DNA of 64,000 bases. Source: Ureibacillus acetophenoni (GTDB lineage: Bacteria > Bacillota > Bacilli > Bacillales_A > Planococcaceae). The notes beneath the pieces were generated by a model. That model was not told the DNA's origin and did not search any database. It worked only from the letters and a program-made list of their open reading frames with translations. The DNA lies in the NCBI RefSeq assembly GCF_900220965.1, contig NZ_OBQC01000002.1:1-64000 (forward strand), read 5' to 3'. Made by a program: the position numbers and the translations under genes. This document shows positions 26,509-36,270 of this stretch, one piece after another (position 1 is the stretch's first letter; each line of letters begins with the position of its first letter).

Positions 26509-27696
26509 ATGACTCAGTCAAAAGTTCATCAACCTCAATTTCATTTAATAACTTGTCTTTTGTCGATTTCTGGACTATTTATTTTAATGAGTATGTATGT
26601 ACCTATACCTTTAACAAAAACTTTCATGTCACATTTTACAGTTACGGAAACTGAAGGGATTTGGATTGGTAGTTCATTTTCTCTTTGTTATGGAATTTGT
26701 TGTTTAATTTATGGTCCCCTTTCTGATCATTATGGTCGAAATGTATTTTTAATCTTTGGAATCACTTTTTTAAGTATCGTTACTTTACTTTGTGGATTTG
26801 TTGACCATTATCCTACTTTTGTCTTCTTAAGGATCCTTCAAGCAATCGGAGCCGCTGCATTTGTACCCATCTCCTTGGTTTATGTTGCAGAATTATATCC
26901 ACCAGAAAAACGGCTGACAGCTATCGGTTTTATAACTTCCGGATTTCTAGTTGCCAGTGTCGTATCTCAAATTTTTGCAACAATTATTCATTTCTACTTT
27001 GGATGGAAAACTATTTTTTTCATTCTAGGTATCATTTACTTTCTACTTACAATTGCTTCTATTACCTATTTACCCAATATAAAAAATAATAAACATGAAA
27101 AAAGTATATTTTCTCAATTTTCTAAAATAAAATTACTTTTTTATAAGAAAGAATTGTTATTCTCATTTTCAATTACGTTTTTATTATTATTTTCATTAAT
27201 CGGGATGTATACGATTTTAGGTGAGTTTTTGTCTGAATCACCTTTTAATTTTTCCGAGCAATTTATTTTATTTGTACGTGCAACTGGTTTAATTGGAATA
27301 ATAATTACGTTTTTTGCAAGCCGCATTTCAAAACGATTTGGTGTAAATAGTACTTTCCGGTTTAGTCTTATTATTTCTTCCTTATCTCTTTTTTTGATGG
27401 GTATTAGTAGTCACATAGTATTTGTAATTGTTTTTAGTGTGTTTTTTGTTGCAGGAATTGCCCTATTAGTCCCTATTAATATTATGCTCATTAATATATT
27501 TGCTGGTGACCAGAAAGGGACTGCTGTATTATTTAATGCGTTTATATTGTTTATTGGCGCAAGCGTAGGACCATTACTAGCTACCTTTTTAATGCAAAAA
27601 GGAAATTCATTAATAGCTTTTACTAGTTTTAGCGTCATTCTTTTTTTAGGATTTATCCTATCAATTTTTATGAATAAAAGAGATGTAATTTCTTAA
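26509..27696 (+). CDS. MFS transporter, 12 helices
   Basis: A 395-residue major facilitator with 12 predicted helices. It has the loop 2-3 signature GPLSDHYGRNVFL and a proline-containing helix 4-5 region (RILQAIGAAAFVPISLVYVAELYPPEKR). This layout fits the DHA1-type drug/metabolite exporters of the YybF/CynX-like groups. Substrate unknown. ATG 26509 follows AGGAG. It is a single gene. Confidence 0.85.
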   Translation: MTQSKVHQPQFHLITCLLSISGLFILMSMYVPIPLTKTFMSHFTVTETEGIWIGSSFSLCYGICCLIYGPLSDHYGRNVFLIFGITFLSIVTLLCGFVDHYPTFVFLRILQAIGAAAFVPISLVYVAELYPPEKRLTAIGFITSGFLVASVVSQIFATIIHFYFGWKTIFFILGIIYFLLTIASITYLPNIKNNKHEKSIFSQFSKIKLLFYKKELLFSFSITFLLLFSLIGMYTILGEFLSESPFNFSEQFILFVRATGLIGIIITFFASRISKRFGVNSTFRFSLIISSLSLFLMGISSHIVFVIVFSVFFVAGIALLVPINIMLINIFAGDQKGTAVLFNAFILFIGASVGPLLATFLMQKGNSLIAFTSFSVILFLGFILSIFMNKRDVIS

Positions 27697-27817
27697 ATGG
27701 GTATACTAATTACTTCCTTTTTAACCCATTTCCAAATAGTTAGACTAAAATTAATGAAATTAGTTACAAGCAATTTCTAATTTTTTTTTAATTATATTCT
27801 TATGATTCCTAATTTTA

Positions 27818-27856
27818 AAAGGGGTGAACCTAACTCAAATGTTCGTTCACCCCTTT
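27818..27856. terminator. bidirectional terminator
   Basis: A perfect 12-bp stem (27818-27829 with 27845-27856) with A/T-rich flanks, between the convergent MFS and phosphatase genes. Confidence 0.85.
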
Positions 27857-27861
27857 CATCA

Positions 27862-28647
27862 TCATTTTTGTATTGGATTATCTATACCTTCTCTGCCAGA
27901 ATAGTTTTGTTTTGCATTCACAAACACAAATTCTTTTTCCGGATATCGATACGTCGTTAATTTACCACCAAATACTAATCCTTGGTCAATATTAATCGTA
28001 TTATTTATAATCATTGGTTCTGGTTTTGGATCGTGCCCCCAAATAATCAGTAACTCTCCTTTATGGTTTAAAAACCAATCCCTTCTTATAGGTTTACCAT
28101 TTTCATCAGTCCCAGCAACATCGCCGTAACGACAAAAATCTTTTATTCGCGAAGTTTCTCTACCTATAAATTCATCTTTTATGCCAGCATGTGTACAAAC
28201 AATTTTATCTATATTATTTTCTTGGAGAATATAATGAGAAGGTGTATTCATCAACAAATGTTTTAGATCATTTTTTAATTGTTTTGTCCTTTTAGTACCA
28301 TGCAGTTGTTCATAAGCCAAAAATTCTTGTTCCACTAGTTCATCACCATGTTTTAACTGAACTTTACGACCATCTAACCATCTTGCAATTTTCCATCCAT
28401 GATTGCTATCCGTCATATAAGCTAGCCCAGCTTTCACATGTTTCAGAAAAAACTCCATACACGCAATCGATTGTGGACCTCTACTCATTACATCTCCTAA
28501 AGAAATTAATGTTCTACCTTCTGGGTGTCGGTAAAGTCCATCTCCACCATTTCTATAACCTAGTTTTTCTAACATTTCAAGAAATTCTTCAAAACATGCA
28601 TGAATATCACCAATAATATCTACACCAATACCTATATCTATTTTCAA
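27862..28647 (-). CDS. prpE: PrpE-like calcineurin-fold phosphatase
   Basis: A 261-residue metallophosphatase resembling B. subtilis PrpE, a bis(5'-nucleosyl)-tetraphosphatase. Motifs are GDIHACF (metal site 1), GDVMSRGP in place of GDxxDRGP, SNH in place of GNH, then VCTHAGI, IRRDWF, WGHDP and INIDQGLVFGGKLT. The second Asp of GDxxDRG is Ser here, a change worth noting for activity. TTG 28647 is used, 8 nt after AAAGGGGT. It is a single gene. Confidence 0.82.
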   Translation of the reverse strand: MKIDIGIGVDIIGDIHACFEEFLEMLEKLGYRNGGDGLYRHPEGRTLISLGDVMSRGPQSIACMEFFLKHVKAGLAYMTDSNHGWKIARWLDGRKVQLKHGDELVEQEFLAYEQLHGTKRTKQLKNDLKHLLMNTPSHYILQENNIDKIVCTHAGIKDEFIGRETSRIKDFCRYGDVAGTDENGKPIRRDWFLNHKGELLIIWGHDPKPEPMIINNTINIDQGLVFGGKLTTYRYPEKEFVFVNAKQNYSGREGIDNPIQK

Positions 28648-28675
28648 TATGATTTACCCCTTTTAAATTTAAATG

Positions 28676-28705
28676 AAAAAGCACACCTTTATTAGTGTGC
28701 TTTTT
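28676..28705 (-). terminator. terminator overlapping the tatC stop
   Basis: A perfect 11-bp stem (28676-28686 with 28695-28705) that starts within the last tatC codons, A/T tracts outside. It closes the leftward Tat/dehydrogenase operon. Confidence 0.85.
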
Positions 28706-29573
28706 CGGATAATGTTATGTTAGATGCACGTTTATTCTCTACTTTTCGAACGAGATAAATACTTATTTCATATAAGCCTATCATCGGAATTAAAATTAAT
28801 AATTGACTTATAAAGTCAGGTGGTGTTATTAGAGCAGAAACTACAGCCATTATTATATATGACCACTTTCTGACCTTTTTCATCGAATTGGATGTTAATA
28901 TACCGATGGTTGAAAGAAATAATGCAACAATAGGCAATTCAAAAAGTAAACCAATAGGTACTGTTGTCATAATGAGAAAATTTATATAGTCAGTAGCAGT
29001 AATCATTATATCAAAGTTCATTTCGCCTAGACTAATTAAAAATTGATAACTCATTGGGTTAACAACAAAATAGCCAAAGGCAAGTCCAATAAGAAATAAT
29101 ATAAGCATAATCGGTGAATATAAACCTATAAACTTTTGCTCTTTTTCATAAAGACCAGGCTTGGCAAATTGCCAAAGGAAATTACATATAAAAGGTAAAG
29201 AGAGTCCTAATGATAGTGTAACCGAAATAGAAGTATAGGTTTTTATAACTTCTAGGGGACCAAGTATAATTAAATTATGTCCCCTAGATATGAACGGAAA
29301 CCAAAAATTAATAGTTGAAAAAACCGCAATGAAAAGTGTTACAAAAACAATTGAACTTTTAATCAGCTGTTTCCTTAAGTCAACAATATGGTCAAACCAC
29401 GAGTCATTATTTTCATCCTGCTTGGATGTTGTTTCAAGGCTGACAGCAGATTCTTCAAGTTCCTTTGTCCCTTCTGCTTTTTTGTTTTCATCAGTTTCAT
29501 CGGTTGAAAGTTCCTGTTCCTTCTTTTTCTTCTTATCCAAAGGGCTTAAGTTGTTGTATCCATATGGATCCAT
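28692..29573 (-). CDS. tatC: Tat translocase subunit TatC with N-terminal extension
   Basis: A 293-residue TatC with six membrane helices. The core starts at DSWFDHIVDLRKQLIKS (about 57-73), equivalent to the usual HLxELRxR start. Residues 1-56 form an extra charged, low-complexity cytoplasmic tail that common TatC proteins lack. It recognises the twin-arginine signal. Tail gene of a four-gene unit (31548-32315, 29819-31531, tatA, tatC), 13 bp after tatA. The neighbourhood says it serves the adjacent dehydrogenase. Confidence 0.92.
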   Translation of the reverse strand: MDPYGYNNLSPLDKKKKKEQELSTDETDENKKAEGTKELEESAVSLETTSKQDENNDSWFDHIVDLRKQLIKSSIVFVTLFIAVFSTINFWFPFISRGHNLIILGPLEVIKTYTSISVTLSLGLSLPFICNFLWQFAKPGLYEKEQKFIGLYSPIMLILFLIGLAFGYFVVNPMSYQFLISLGEMNFDIMITATDYINFLIMTTVPIGLLFELPIVALFLSTIGILTSNSMKKVRKWSYIIMAVVSALITPPDFISQLLILIPMIGLYEISIYLVRKVENKRASNITLSEKAH

Positions 29574-29586
29574 TATTGATCACCTA

Positions 29587-29799
29587 CTATGCATCTTCGG
29601 TCTTTTTTATATCCTTTATAGTCGTTTTTTTATCAAAATCATCGTCATCAATAACTTCCCGGGCTGACTTTTTAAATTCTGATAAAGTTTTACCGACAGC
29701 TCCACCAATTTCAGGTAACTTCTTTGGACCAAAAACGATTAGCACAATGACTAAAATGATAATTAACCCCGGAACACCGATAGATCCAAAACCACCCAT
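29587..29799 (-). CDS. tatA: Tat translocase pore subunit TatA
   Basis: A 70-residue protein with a short N terminus, one membrane helix (about 8-24), the FGPKKLPE hinge and an amphipathic helix ([14 protein letters not shown]), then an acidic tail. This is canonical TatA. Gram-positive minimal TatAC systems use no TatB. GGAGG precedes ATG 29799. It lies between the flavoprotein gene and tatC. Confidence 0.95.
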   Translation of the reverse strand: MGGFGSIGVPGLIIILVIVLIVFGPKKLPEIGGAVGKTLSEFKKSAREVIDDDDFDKKTTIKDIKKTEDA

Positions 29800-29818
29800 A
29801 ATAAATTCCTCCTATTAT

Positions 29819-31531
29819 TTAGACAAGACTGCCACCAGTTTTACTGTAATTAATAATCCCTTCTGCACAGCGGTAAGCAAGTGCTCCAGCAGTACCAGTC
29901 GGGTTGTACCCACCATTATGAGCAAAGTTCCCTGCTCCTACGACGAATAGATTTTCTGCATCCCAATGTTGCAACCATGTATTCACTACGCTAATGGCTG
30001 GGTCGGTACCCATAACAGTTCCACCAGTATTATGAGTTGTTTGATAAGGTACAATATCATAGTCCGTCAGCGGATTTGCTGGAACCACTGTTTTTGCACC
30101 CATTTCCTTCATAATCTCAGCAGTTTTTTCAGAAAGGTATTTATGAAGCGCTCGATCTTGATCAGTAAAATTGTACGTCACTTGCAATAATGGTAAACCA
30201 TAAGCATCTTTATAGTTTGGGTCAAGTGACATAAAGTTTTCTTTATGTGGCATGGAAGCCCCTTGTCCACCAATATTTAATGTTCTAGTGAAGTAGTGAA
30301 TGGATGCCTTTTTGAAATCAGCACCCCAAGCCGGTGTATCAGGTGGTACTGGGTTAAATTGAATTGGACGTTGACCAGTTTGAGTAATTGTTAGACTTGC
30401 ACCATGGATAAAATCAAGGTCCGTATGGTCAAATGAATCACCATTGAAATCATCAATTGTCATTCCCAATGCCCCTGCTCCCATAAAGGTATTGAATTGT
30501 TCTTCAAAAAATCCTGTAGCACTAGGCAATATTTGATAACAATAGTTTCTACCGAGTGTACCTCTTCCTGTATCAGGATCATACATTTCACCTATATTAG
30601 AAACCATTAATAATTTTGCATTATTCAAAACATAAGATGTTAAAACTACGATTTCAGCAGGTTGAATAAACTCTTCACCAGTAATCGTGTCGATGAAACG
30701 AACTCCAGTAACTTTATCTCCTTGTTTTAGTACTTCAACTACATTCGAATGGAACCGTATATCAAAATTCCCTGTCTCCAATGCAGTGGGAACTACTGTT
30801 ATTTCTGCTGAGGACTTCGCTCCATACTCACAACCGAAACGCTCACAAAATCCACAGTATTGACAAGCTGCTATCGTTGACCCGTCTGGATTTGTATAGG
30901 ATTCAGAAAGGTTTGCTGATGGCATCATGAATGGATGATAGCCAAGATTTTTGGTAGCTTCTTCAAATCGATTTAAAATAGGTGTTTTTTTCATAGGTGG
31001 TGTTGGAAACGGTTTGGATCTTTTTCCCCAAAACGGATTATTATCTTCACCTGAAATTCCTGCTGTATATTCAAATTTTGTAAAATATGGTTCTAGTTCA
31101 TCGTAAGTGATACCCCAATCTTGAAGATTGTAGTCACTACCTAGTTTGTTAGGACCATATTTTTCCTCTGTCATTGATTTAATTTCAAAATCGTATGGTA
31201 AGAAGCGCCAATTATGACCATTCCAATGTGTACCAGCTCCACCTAATCCTTCTCCTAATAAAAAAGATCCCATCATACGCATTGGTAATGCATTCATTTT
31301 TCTATGATTTCTAAATGTGATCGTTTCTTTTGATAAGTTTTGGAATAATTCATAGCGAATTGCATAACGAAATTCGTCATGGGCCATATAGAAATCTTCT
31401 GTTCCTCTTTTTGCTCCACGCTCTAATCCACGTACTTTTAAACCTGCTTTTGAACATTCAGCGGCAATAATGCCTCCCGTCCAACCTACACCAACTGTTA
31501 CTACATCAACTTTATCTAAAGTAGTAGCCAT
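29819..31531 (-). CDS. GMC-family FAD dehydrogenase, large subunit (gluconate/sugar dehydrogenase-like)
   Basis: A 570-residue GMC flavoprotein. The FAD motif GVGWTGG is at 14-20, the Cys-rich CQYCGFCERFGC resembles iron-sulphur-type clusters of membrane sugar dehydrogenases, and the C-terminal NFAHNGGYNPTGTAGALA carries the catalytic His. It has no signal peptide of its own, so it probably crosses the membrane piggy-back with the small subunit encoded upstream. No cytochrome c subunit gene is adjacent, so the electron acceptor is unclear. Likely oxidises a sugar, sugar acid or polyol. Confidence 0.88.
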   Translation of the reverse strand: MATTLDKVDVVTVGVGWTGGIIAAECSKAGLKVRGLERGAKRGTEDFYMAHDEFRYAIRYELFQNLSKETITFRNHRKMNALPMRMMGSFLLGEGLGGAGTHWNGHNWRFLPYDFEIKSMTEEKYGPNKLGSDYNLQDWGITYDELEPYFTKFEYTAGISGEDNNPFWGKRSKPFPTPPMKKTPILNRFEEATKNLGYHPFMMPSANLSESYTNPDGSTIAACQYCGFCERFGCEYGAKSSAEITVVPTALETGNFDIRFHSNVVEVLKQGDKVTGVRFIDTITGEEFIQPAEIVVLTSYVLNNAKLLMVSNIGEMYDPDTGRGTLGRNYCYQILPSATGFFEEQFNTFMGAGALGMTIDDFNGDSFDHTDLDFIHGASLTITQTGQRPIQFNPVPPDTPAWGADFKKASIHYFTRTLNIGGQGASMPHKENFMSLDPNYKDAYGLPLLQVTYNFTDQDRALHKYLSEKTAEIMKEMGAKTVVPANPLTDYDIVPYQTTHNTGGTVMGTDPAISVVNTWLQHWDAENLFVVGAGNFAHNGGYNPTGTAGALAYRCAEGIINYSKTGGSLV

Positions 31532-31547
31532 AAATCTATTCCTCCAA

Positions 31548-32315
31548 TTAATGTGTCATACTACTAATTGACTGCGGCTCAATTTTTTGAAACTCTTCGC
31601 TTTCGATTTGCCCTATATAACTCATTTGATGGCCCGGGAATCCTTTCATCTTCCAACCTTCCATGTTTTGATTACCACTATAAATAGGATCAGCGTAAGC
31701 TCCTTCAAGTGTTGCTTGACGTAGAAGTTTAAAGAAGAAATCTGAAGTTACTGCCATCATTTCTACTTCACCTTTTTGGAACGCAGTTAGAATTTCATCC
31801 ATTTGTTCTGGTTCTAATTCGGCAAAGCCCTTTTGATATCGAGTACGAGCTTCTTCATCTAACTTTGCTATTCCTTGGGCAAAGATTTCAGCACGTGTTA
31901 ACCTACTTTGATAGCCTTGAGTACTTGCACCATCTGCAAAAGGCCCTTGCATGTATTCTTTTGCATTCATACCATAGGAACCAGCTAATTGGTTATCAAT
32001 AAAATATGGAACACCTAGTCCAATTGCACCTGGGCCAAGTTCATCTTCTGGGAATATTCGTTCAGTCGCTTGAGATAGAACGTTAAATGCAGTCATAGTG
32101 GTGAAGAACTTTAGACCAACATTTAAAGGATGATCTGCTGTTTGACCGCTACTATTTGTTCCCTTTTGGTTATTAGTTGAAATGGCACCTTTATCGCGAT
32201 TTACGTTGTAACCAACAAGGCCACCAATGATTCCTCCTCCAATTAAAGTACCCGTAGCAATACCTGTTGTTTTCATGAAGTCACGGCGAGATACGCCTTT
32301 TTTTTCATTTGCCAC
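31548..32315 (-). CDS. gluconate 2-dehydrogenase subunit 3-like protein with Tat signal
   Basis: A 255-residue protein of the gluconate-dehydrogenase small-subunit family. The N terminus SRRDFMKTTGI (9-19) is a textbook twin-arginine motif followed by a Gly/Ile hydrophobic stretch to about residue 37. A linker leads to the domain starting ALTAFN-like at residue ~75 (TTMTAFNVLSQATERIFPED). GTG 32315 follows AAGGAGG. It is the first gene of the dehydrogenase-Tat unit and the likely carrier for export of the FAD subunit. Confidence 0.88.
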   Translation of the reverse strand: MANEKKGVSRRDFMKTTGIATGTLIGGGIIGGLVGYNVNRDKGAISTNNQKGTNSSGQTADHPLNVGLKFFTTMTAFNVLSQATERIFPEDELGPGAIGLGVPYFIDNQLAGSYGMNAKEYMQGPFADGASTQGYQSRLTRAEIFAQGIAKLDEEARTRYQKGFAELEPEQMDEILTAFQKGEVEMMAVTSDFFFKLLRQATLEGAYADPIYSGNQNMEGWKMKGFPGHQMSYIGQIESEEFQKIEPQSISSMTH

Positions 32316-32463
32316 GATATAGCCTCCTTAGTTGTTAATTTTTAGCTTCTAAAAGTATTGGATAAAATTTAGTAAATTAAACAAATTTATGTGAAAAAGA
32401 TTATCTTTGTATGCAACTACAATCTATAGATATTTTTGTAAGGTACTTTTGTAAAATTTTTGC

Positions 32464-32496
32464 ACAAAAAAACGCAACCAACGTTCGGTTGCGTTT
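32464..32496 (-). terminator. ilvE terminator
   Basis: A perfect 10-bp stem AAACGCAACC / GGTTGCGTTT with a 7-nt loop, then a T run on the minus strand. Confidence 0.85.
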
Positions 32497-32505
32497 GAAT
32501 TCAAA

Positions 32506-33570
32506 CTATAGTTTAATAGTCCAGCCAAAAGTATCTTCTATAGATCCGTTTTGGATTCCAGTTAATGTATCATAAAGCATTTGTGAAACTTCACCAATTT
32601 TATTGTCATTAATAATCAATTTTTCGTTTTGATATTTCAATTCTCCAACTGGAGAAATAACAGCTGCAGTACCAGTACCAAATACTTCTTCTAATGTTCC
32701 GTTGTGAGATGCTTCTACGATTTCATCAATCGATATTAGGCGCTCTTCTACTGGAATATTTTTAGATTTTAACACTTGAATCATTGAATCACGAGTAATA
32801 CCAGCTAGAATACTTCCATTTAATGCTGGTGTAATGACAGTACCATTAATTTTGAAGAAAATGTTCATACTACCTACTTCTTCAACGTATTTATTTTCCT
32901 TACCATCTAACCATAGTGTTTGTGCGTATCCTTCTTTTTCGGCAATTTCTTGACCTTTTAACGCACTTGCATAGTTTCCACCTGTTTTTGCTTCACCCGT
33001 ACCACCTTTAACCGCGCGTACAAATTGTTGTTCAACCATAATTTTTACAGGGTTAATGCCTTCTTTATAGTAAGAACCTGATGGAGACATAATAATAATA
33101 AATTTATAGTTTTTTGAAGGATGAACTCCTAGATTTGGTTCTGAAGCAATGATAAATGGACGTATGTACAAAGATGTACCTGGTGCATTTGGAACCCAAT
33201 CACGGTCAATGGAAACAAGCTGTTTAAGTGCCTCTAATGCAAAATCTTCATCGATAGCTGGAATAACTAGACGTTCGTTTGATTTGTTCAAACGAGCAAA
33301 GTTACGGTCTGGACGGAAAAGAAGTACTTCCCCATCTACTGTTTTATATGCTTTTAACCCTTCAAATACTGATTGACCATAATGGAAAACCATAGAAGAT
33401 GGCTCCATTGGAATCGGTTGATATGGAATAATCTTTGCGTCATGCCATCCTTGACCTTCTGTATATTCAACAATGAACATATGATCAGTAAAATAGTGGC
33501 CAAACCCTAATTCATTTATTGCAGGTTTTTCTTTTGGATTTGTTGTTAGTTGTGTTTGAATATCTATCAT
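32506..33570 (-). CDS. ilvE: branched-chain amino acid aminotransferase
   Basis: A 354-residue fold-type IV PLP enzyme. It shows FHYGQSVFEGLKAY, a RPDRNFARL segment, the PLP-lysine context KGGTGEAKTGGNYA, the QTLWLDG signature and a GTGTAAVISPVG phosphate-binding turn. It catalyses the last step of Ile, Leu and Val synthesis. ATG 33570 is used (GGAGG, 7-nt gap); the frame is open for a further 129 bp upstream but without support. It is a single gene away from the ilv-leu operon. Confidence 0.93.
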   Translation of the reverse strand: MIDIQTQLTTNPKEKPAINELGFGHYFTDHMFIVEYTEGQGWHDAKIIPYQPIPMEPSSMVFHYGQSVFEGLKAYKTVDGEVLLFRPDRNFARLNKSNERLVIPAIDEDFALEALKQLVSIDRDWVPNAPGTSLYIRPFIIASEPNLGVHPSKNYKFIIIMSPSGSYYKEGINPVKIMVEQQFVRAVKGGTGEAKTGGNYASALKGQEIAEKEGYAQTLWLDGKENKYVEEVGSMNIFFKINGTVITPALNGSILAGITRDSMIQVLKSKNIPVEERLISIDEIVEASHNGTLEEVFGTGTAAVISPVGELKYQNEKLIINDNKIGEVSQMLYDTLTGIQNGSIEDTFGWTIKL

Positions 33571-33730
33571 AGTAAAGCCTCCAATTAAAATAAGAATGTT
33601 CTGAAATATTTGGCGTATATGAATCGTTGAATGCAATTTTCTTTCGAGATTCTTGCATCTAAAAATTGAATATACCGCTATTCCTATTATTATACTCATT
33701 AAATAGTATTTTCTCTACCATATATTCCTC

Positions 33731-34906
33731 TTAATATTCATAATCATCTCTAAATTCTGCTAACATTTCATTAAACTGATTGTAATCATCTTCAACTTCA
33801 TTCATTTTCGTTAGAAATTCATTCCCTTCCAAATAATTCATAGATTCTAATGTCTTTTGAGCTTGTTGCGCAGCTTCAAGTAACGATTCATTCATTTTCA
33901 GTAATTGGTTTTGGAGGGCTTCTGTTTCGTCAATATTAGGGTGATTACGAATAATTTCTATATTTTCTTCAAGTATTTTTATCTTTTCTGAAATAGTTTT
34001 AAGTTGTGCTGTCGTATCGGTTTGATTTATACCGTTGTTGTAATTTTCTACTAAACTATTATATAGAGCCACTGATTTTTCGTTATACTGATCAATTAAC
34101 CAATTTAATTCATCTAATACGGGGTCTCTATGAAGATTAAAAAGTGCTACCTTTTTCTTTCCTGTTACATAATCGCCTAATCCAACTTGAGTCGCAACCT
34201 CAACAAAGCTGTGACTTTTAATAACGTTTTGAGGAACTAATAGAATTGCGAATATGATGATTGTCGTTACAATTGTTTTAAAAAAACTTGTGAATAGCCC
34301 TTCTTTAATAAATACTTTCGAAGCTGGGAACCACATTCCAAGAAGCATACCAGCAAATAATCCACCTAAATGACCTGTTATAGAAATCCCAGGAATTAAA
34401 AATGTGGAAATGATATTTATGACCGTAATTCCAATGATAGGATAGGAAATTTCCTTCGTTAACAGTGGATGTTGTTTTACCATTAACGCAATGTAAATCC
34501 CCAATAGTCCAAATACAGATCCGGATGCCCCACTACTTGTAAGATCTGAAGTAAATAATAACGTTACTAGACTTCCAAAAATTCCAGTTAAATTAAATAA
34601 GATGACAAAAAGTATCGTGCCAAAAATTCGTTCTATAAAAGGAGCAATAATAACGATGGCAATTAAATTACTTACAACATGTAATATTCCCCCAATGTGT
34701 TGATAATTGGATGTAAGTAAATAAGGAAATTCGCTCCATTCTTTATTATTTGATAGTAATGCACCGAATTGTCTTGCTGTTTCAAAATCCGTTGCACCAT
34801 TACCTACAACAAACGCTAGGATGTGAATCATAATTAAAGCAAAAATAATCGTTGATGTTGCAGGATACCTTTTCACATATTGTTTCCAACTACTTTCCGT
34901 AATCAC
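33731..34906 (-). CDS. rhomboid intramembrane protease with C-terminal coiled coil
   Basis: A 391-residue protein. Six or seven membrane helices span residues 15-225, with catalytic Ser in TSSGASGSVFG and His in ITGHLGGLFAG. The last ~150 residues are an acidic helical/coiled-coil domain rather than the TPR tail of B. subtilis YqgP. GTG 34906 follows GGGGTGAG. Substrates unknown. It is a single gene. Confidence 0.86.
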   Translation of the reverse strand: MITESSWKQYVKRYPATSTIIFALIMIHILAFVVGNGATDFETARQFGALLSNNKEWSEFPYLLTSNYQHIGGILHVVSNLIAIVIIAPFIERIFGTILFVILFNLTGIFGSLVTLLFTSDLTSSGASGSVFGLLGIYIALMVKQHPLLTKEISYPIIGITVINIISTFLIPGISITGHLGGLFAGMLLGMWFPASKVFIKEGLFTSFFKTIVTTIIIFAILLVPQNVIKSHSFVEVATQVGLGDYVTGKKKVALFNLHRDPVLDELNWLIDQYNEKSVALYNSLVENYNNGINQTDTTAQLKTISEKIKILEENIEIIRNHPNIDETEALQNQLLKMNESLLEAAQQAQKTLESMNYLEGNEFLTKMNEVEDDYNQFNEMLAEFRDDYEY

Positions 34907-34993
34907 TTTGCACTCACCCCGACTGATTCTTACCGTTTATTAATTTAAAAATACGCTTTGTATTTCTCTATGAAAACAAAGCGCATCGTCTTT

Positions 34994-35665
34994 TTAAAGC
35001 GGTAATAATGTTACCTTTTCTTTTCCTTCTAAATTCTCAATCATATTCACCCATTCAGTAGGCTTATTCGATAACACTGAATAGTAATCTTTTAGAAAAT
35101 CTGTTATTAATGTAGACGGAATATCAATGATTGATTCATCTGTTGGCATGAAACAAAAATCAAGCCCTTTCACTGCTTCCCCGTCATTTTTCCAAGATGG
35201 GTGAACATAGTCAAAATCAAGCTTTTTATAACCTAGGTGAGATAACACTTCTCTTCGTACAAAAGGATTCATTGGCTTCACGCCACCAAAGTCAAAGTCT
35301 TCACGAACGTATGGATCATAAATTTCAGCAAACATTCCAAATAGAGCTTTACCATTTTGCTCCGCTAAGGAATGTAAATCTTTTTCACGATTATTTGCAA
35401 GGAAACGCCCAATTGATAATCCTGGACGACCAATAATCGTGAAATCTGTCATCGCGATATTCCATTGTGGATAGTAACGATACTCAGTTGCCCCAACTAC
35501 TTCATCATTATGAACAGCAACAAATACACGGATTCCCGGATCTTCTAATGGTTCTTTCCATAGCTCAAACTCCAATACTTCCTCAGGTGGAAACACTTCT
35601 CCTAAAAGTTTGTGCATTTTCGCAAATAATGGATCTTCAATCGATGTGATACGGATATATTGCAT
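34994..35665 (-). CDS. GNAT-like acetyltransferase-fold protein
   Basis: A 223-residue protein. The first 60 residues (a LLGEVFPPEE helix followed by RVFVAVHNDEVVGATEYRYY) look like the N-terminal part of a GNAT domain. The usual acetyl-CoA loop Q/RxxGxG/A is replaced by RPGLSIGRFL, so the call is tentative. No membrane segments. GGAGAAT precedes ATG 35665. It is a single gene. Confidence 0.55.
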   Translation of the reverse strand: MQYIRITSIEDPLFAKMHKLLGEVFPPEEVLEFELWKEPLEDPGIRVFVAVHNDEVVGATEYRYYPQWNIAMTDFTIIGRPGLSIGRFLANNREKDLHSLAEQNGKALFGMFAEIYDPYVREDFDFGGVKPMNPFVRREVLSHLGYKKLDFDYVHPSWKNDGEAVKGLDFCFMPTDESIIDIPSTLITDFLKDYYSVLSNKPTEWVNMIENLEGKEKVTLLPL

Positions 35666-35929
35666 TTCATTATTCTCCTTTTAACAAATTCTTTTTTAGC
35701 AATCTTTATTCTACTTCGCCACTTATTATACAAATCCTTCTTCTATATTAATTTGTTGTTTGTATTGTAAAAAACTTCATTTTTTAATTGTTTATAGTAT
35801 TCAGATTATTAATTGAAATAAGGGGTTATTACATGGTAAACTGAAGTTATATTTATTATTAATACAATACTAATATATTGACACTTTTTAAAATTTCGTG
35901 CATATTTATTTGAAATACATAATTTTAGC

Positions 35930-36166
35930 GTAACGAAGATTAGTATGTAGTCACTCATTGAACAGAGAGCGATTGTTCTTGGCTGAAAAACATCGTACTA
36001 TTGAAACTACTGAACCTACTTCGCTAGCTTCTAGCAAAACTAGACGCATGCTCAAGCGTTATATGAGTTTAAAGTGGGATTATTATAATCCAATTTAGGT
36101 GGTACCGCGGAAAGTCTATTACACCCTTTTCGCCCTATTTATATATAGGGTGGAAAGGGTTTTTTA
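35930..36166 (+). promoter_or_regulatory. T-box leader (tRNA-Pro) of proBA
   Basis: A stem I with AGAGAG and GGCTG motifs (about 35962-35985) carries the specifier CCT at 36015-36017 within GAACCTACTTC. The conserved antiterminator word TTAGGTGGTACCGCGG is at 36095-36110. An intrinsic terminator follows (arms 36124-36138 and 36145-36159, T run to 36166). Uncharged tRNA-Pro should pair with CCU and allow read-through into proBA. No gene lies in the rest of 35666-36270. Confidence 0.92.
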
Positions 36167-36270
36167 TTATATTTAACAATTATTTTTAATGAAAATATTT
36201 AAACGAGCTTAAAAAACTGGGCACAATTATTCAAAGAAGAATTTGATTTACTATTTTGGAGGGAATTCAA

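Noticed and set aside
29290..29950. Two plus-strand frames (125 and 161 codons) opposite tatC/tatA
   Set aside because: They mirror well-recognised genes and have Ser/Thr-rich antisense composition.
33571..33730. T-box or leader peptide upstream of ilvE
   Set aside because: No GGTGG-type T-box word, terminator stem or run of Ile/Leu/Val codons was seen.
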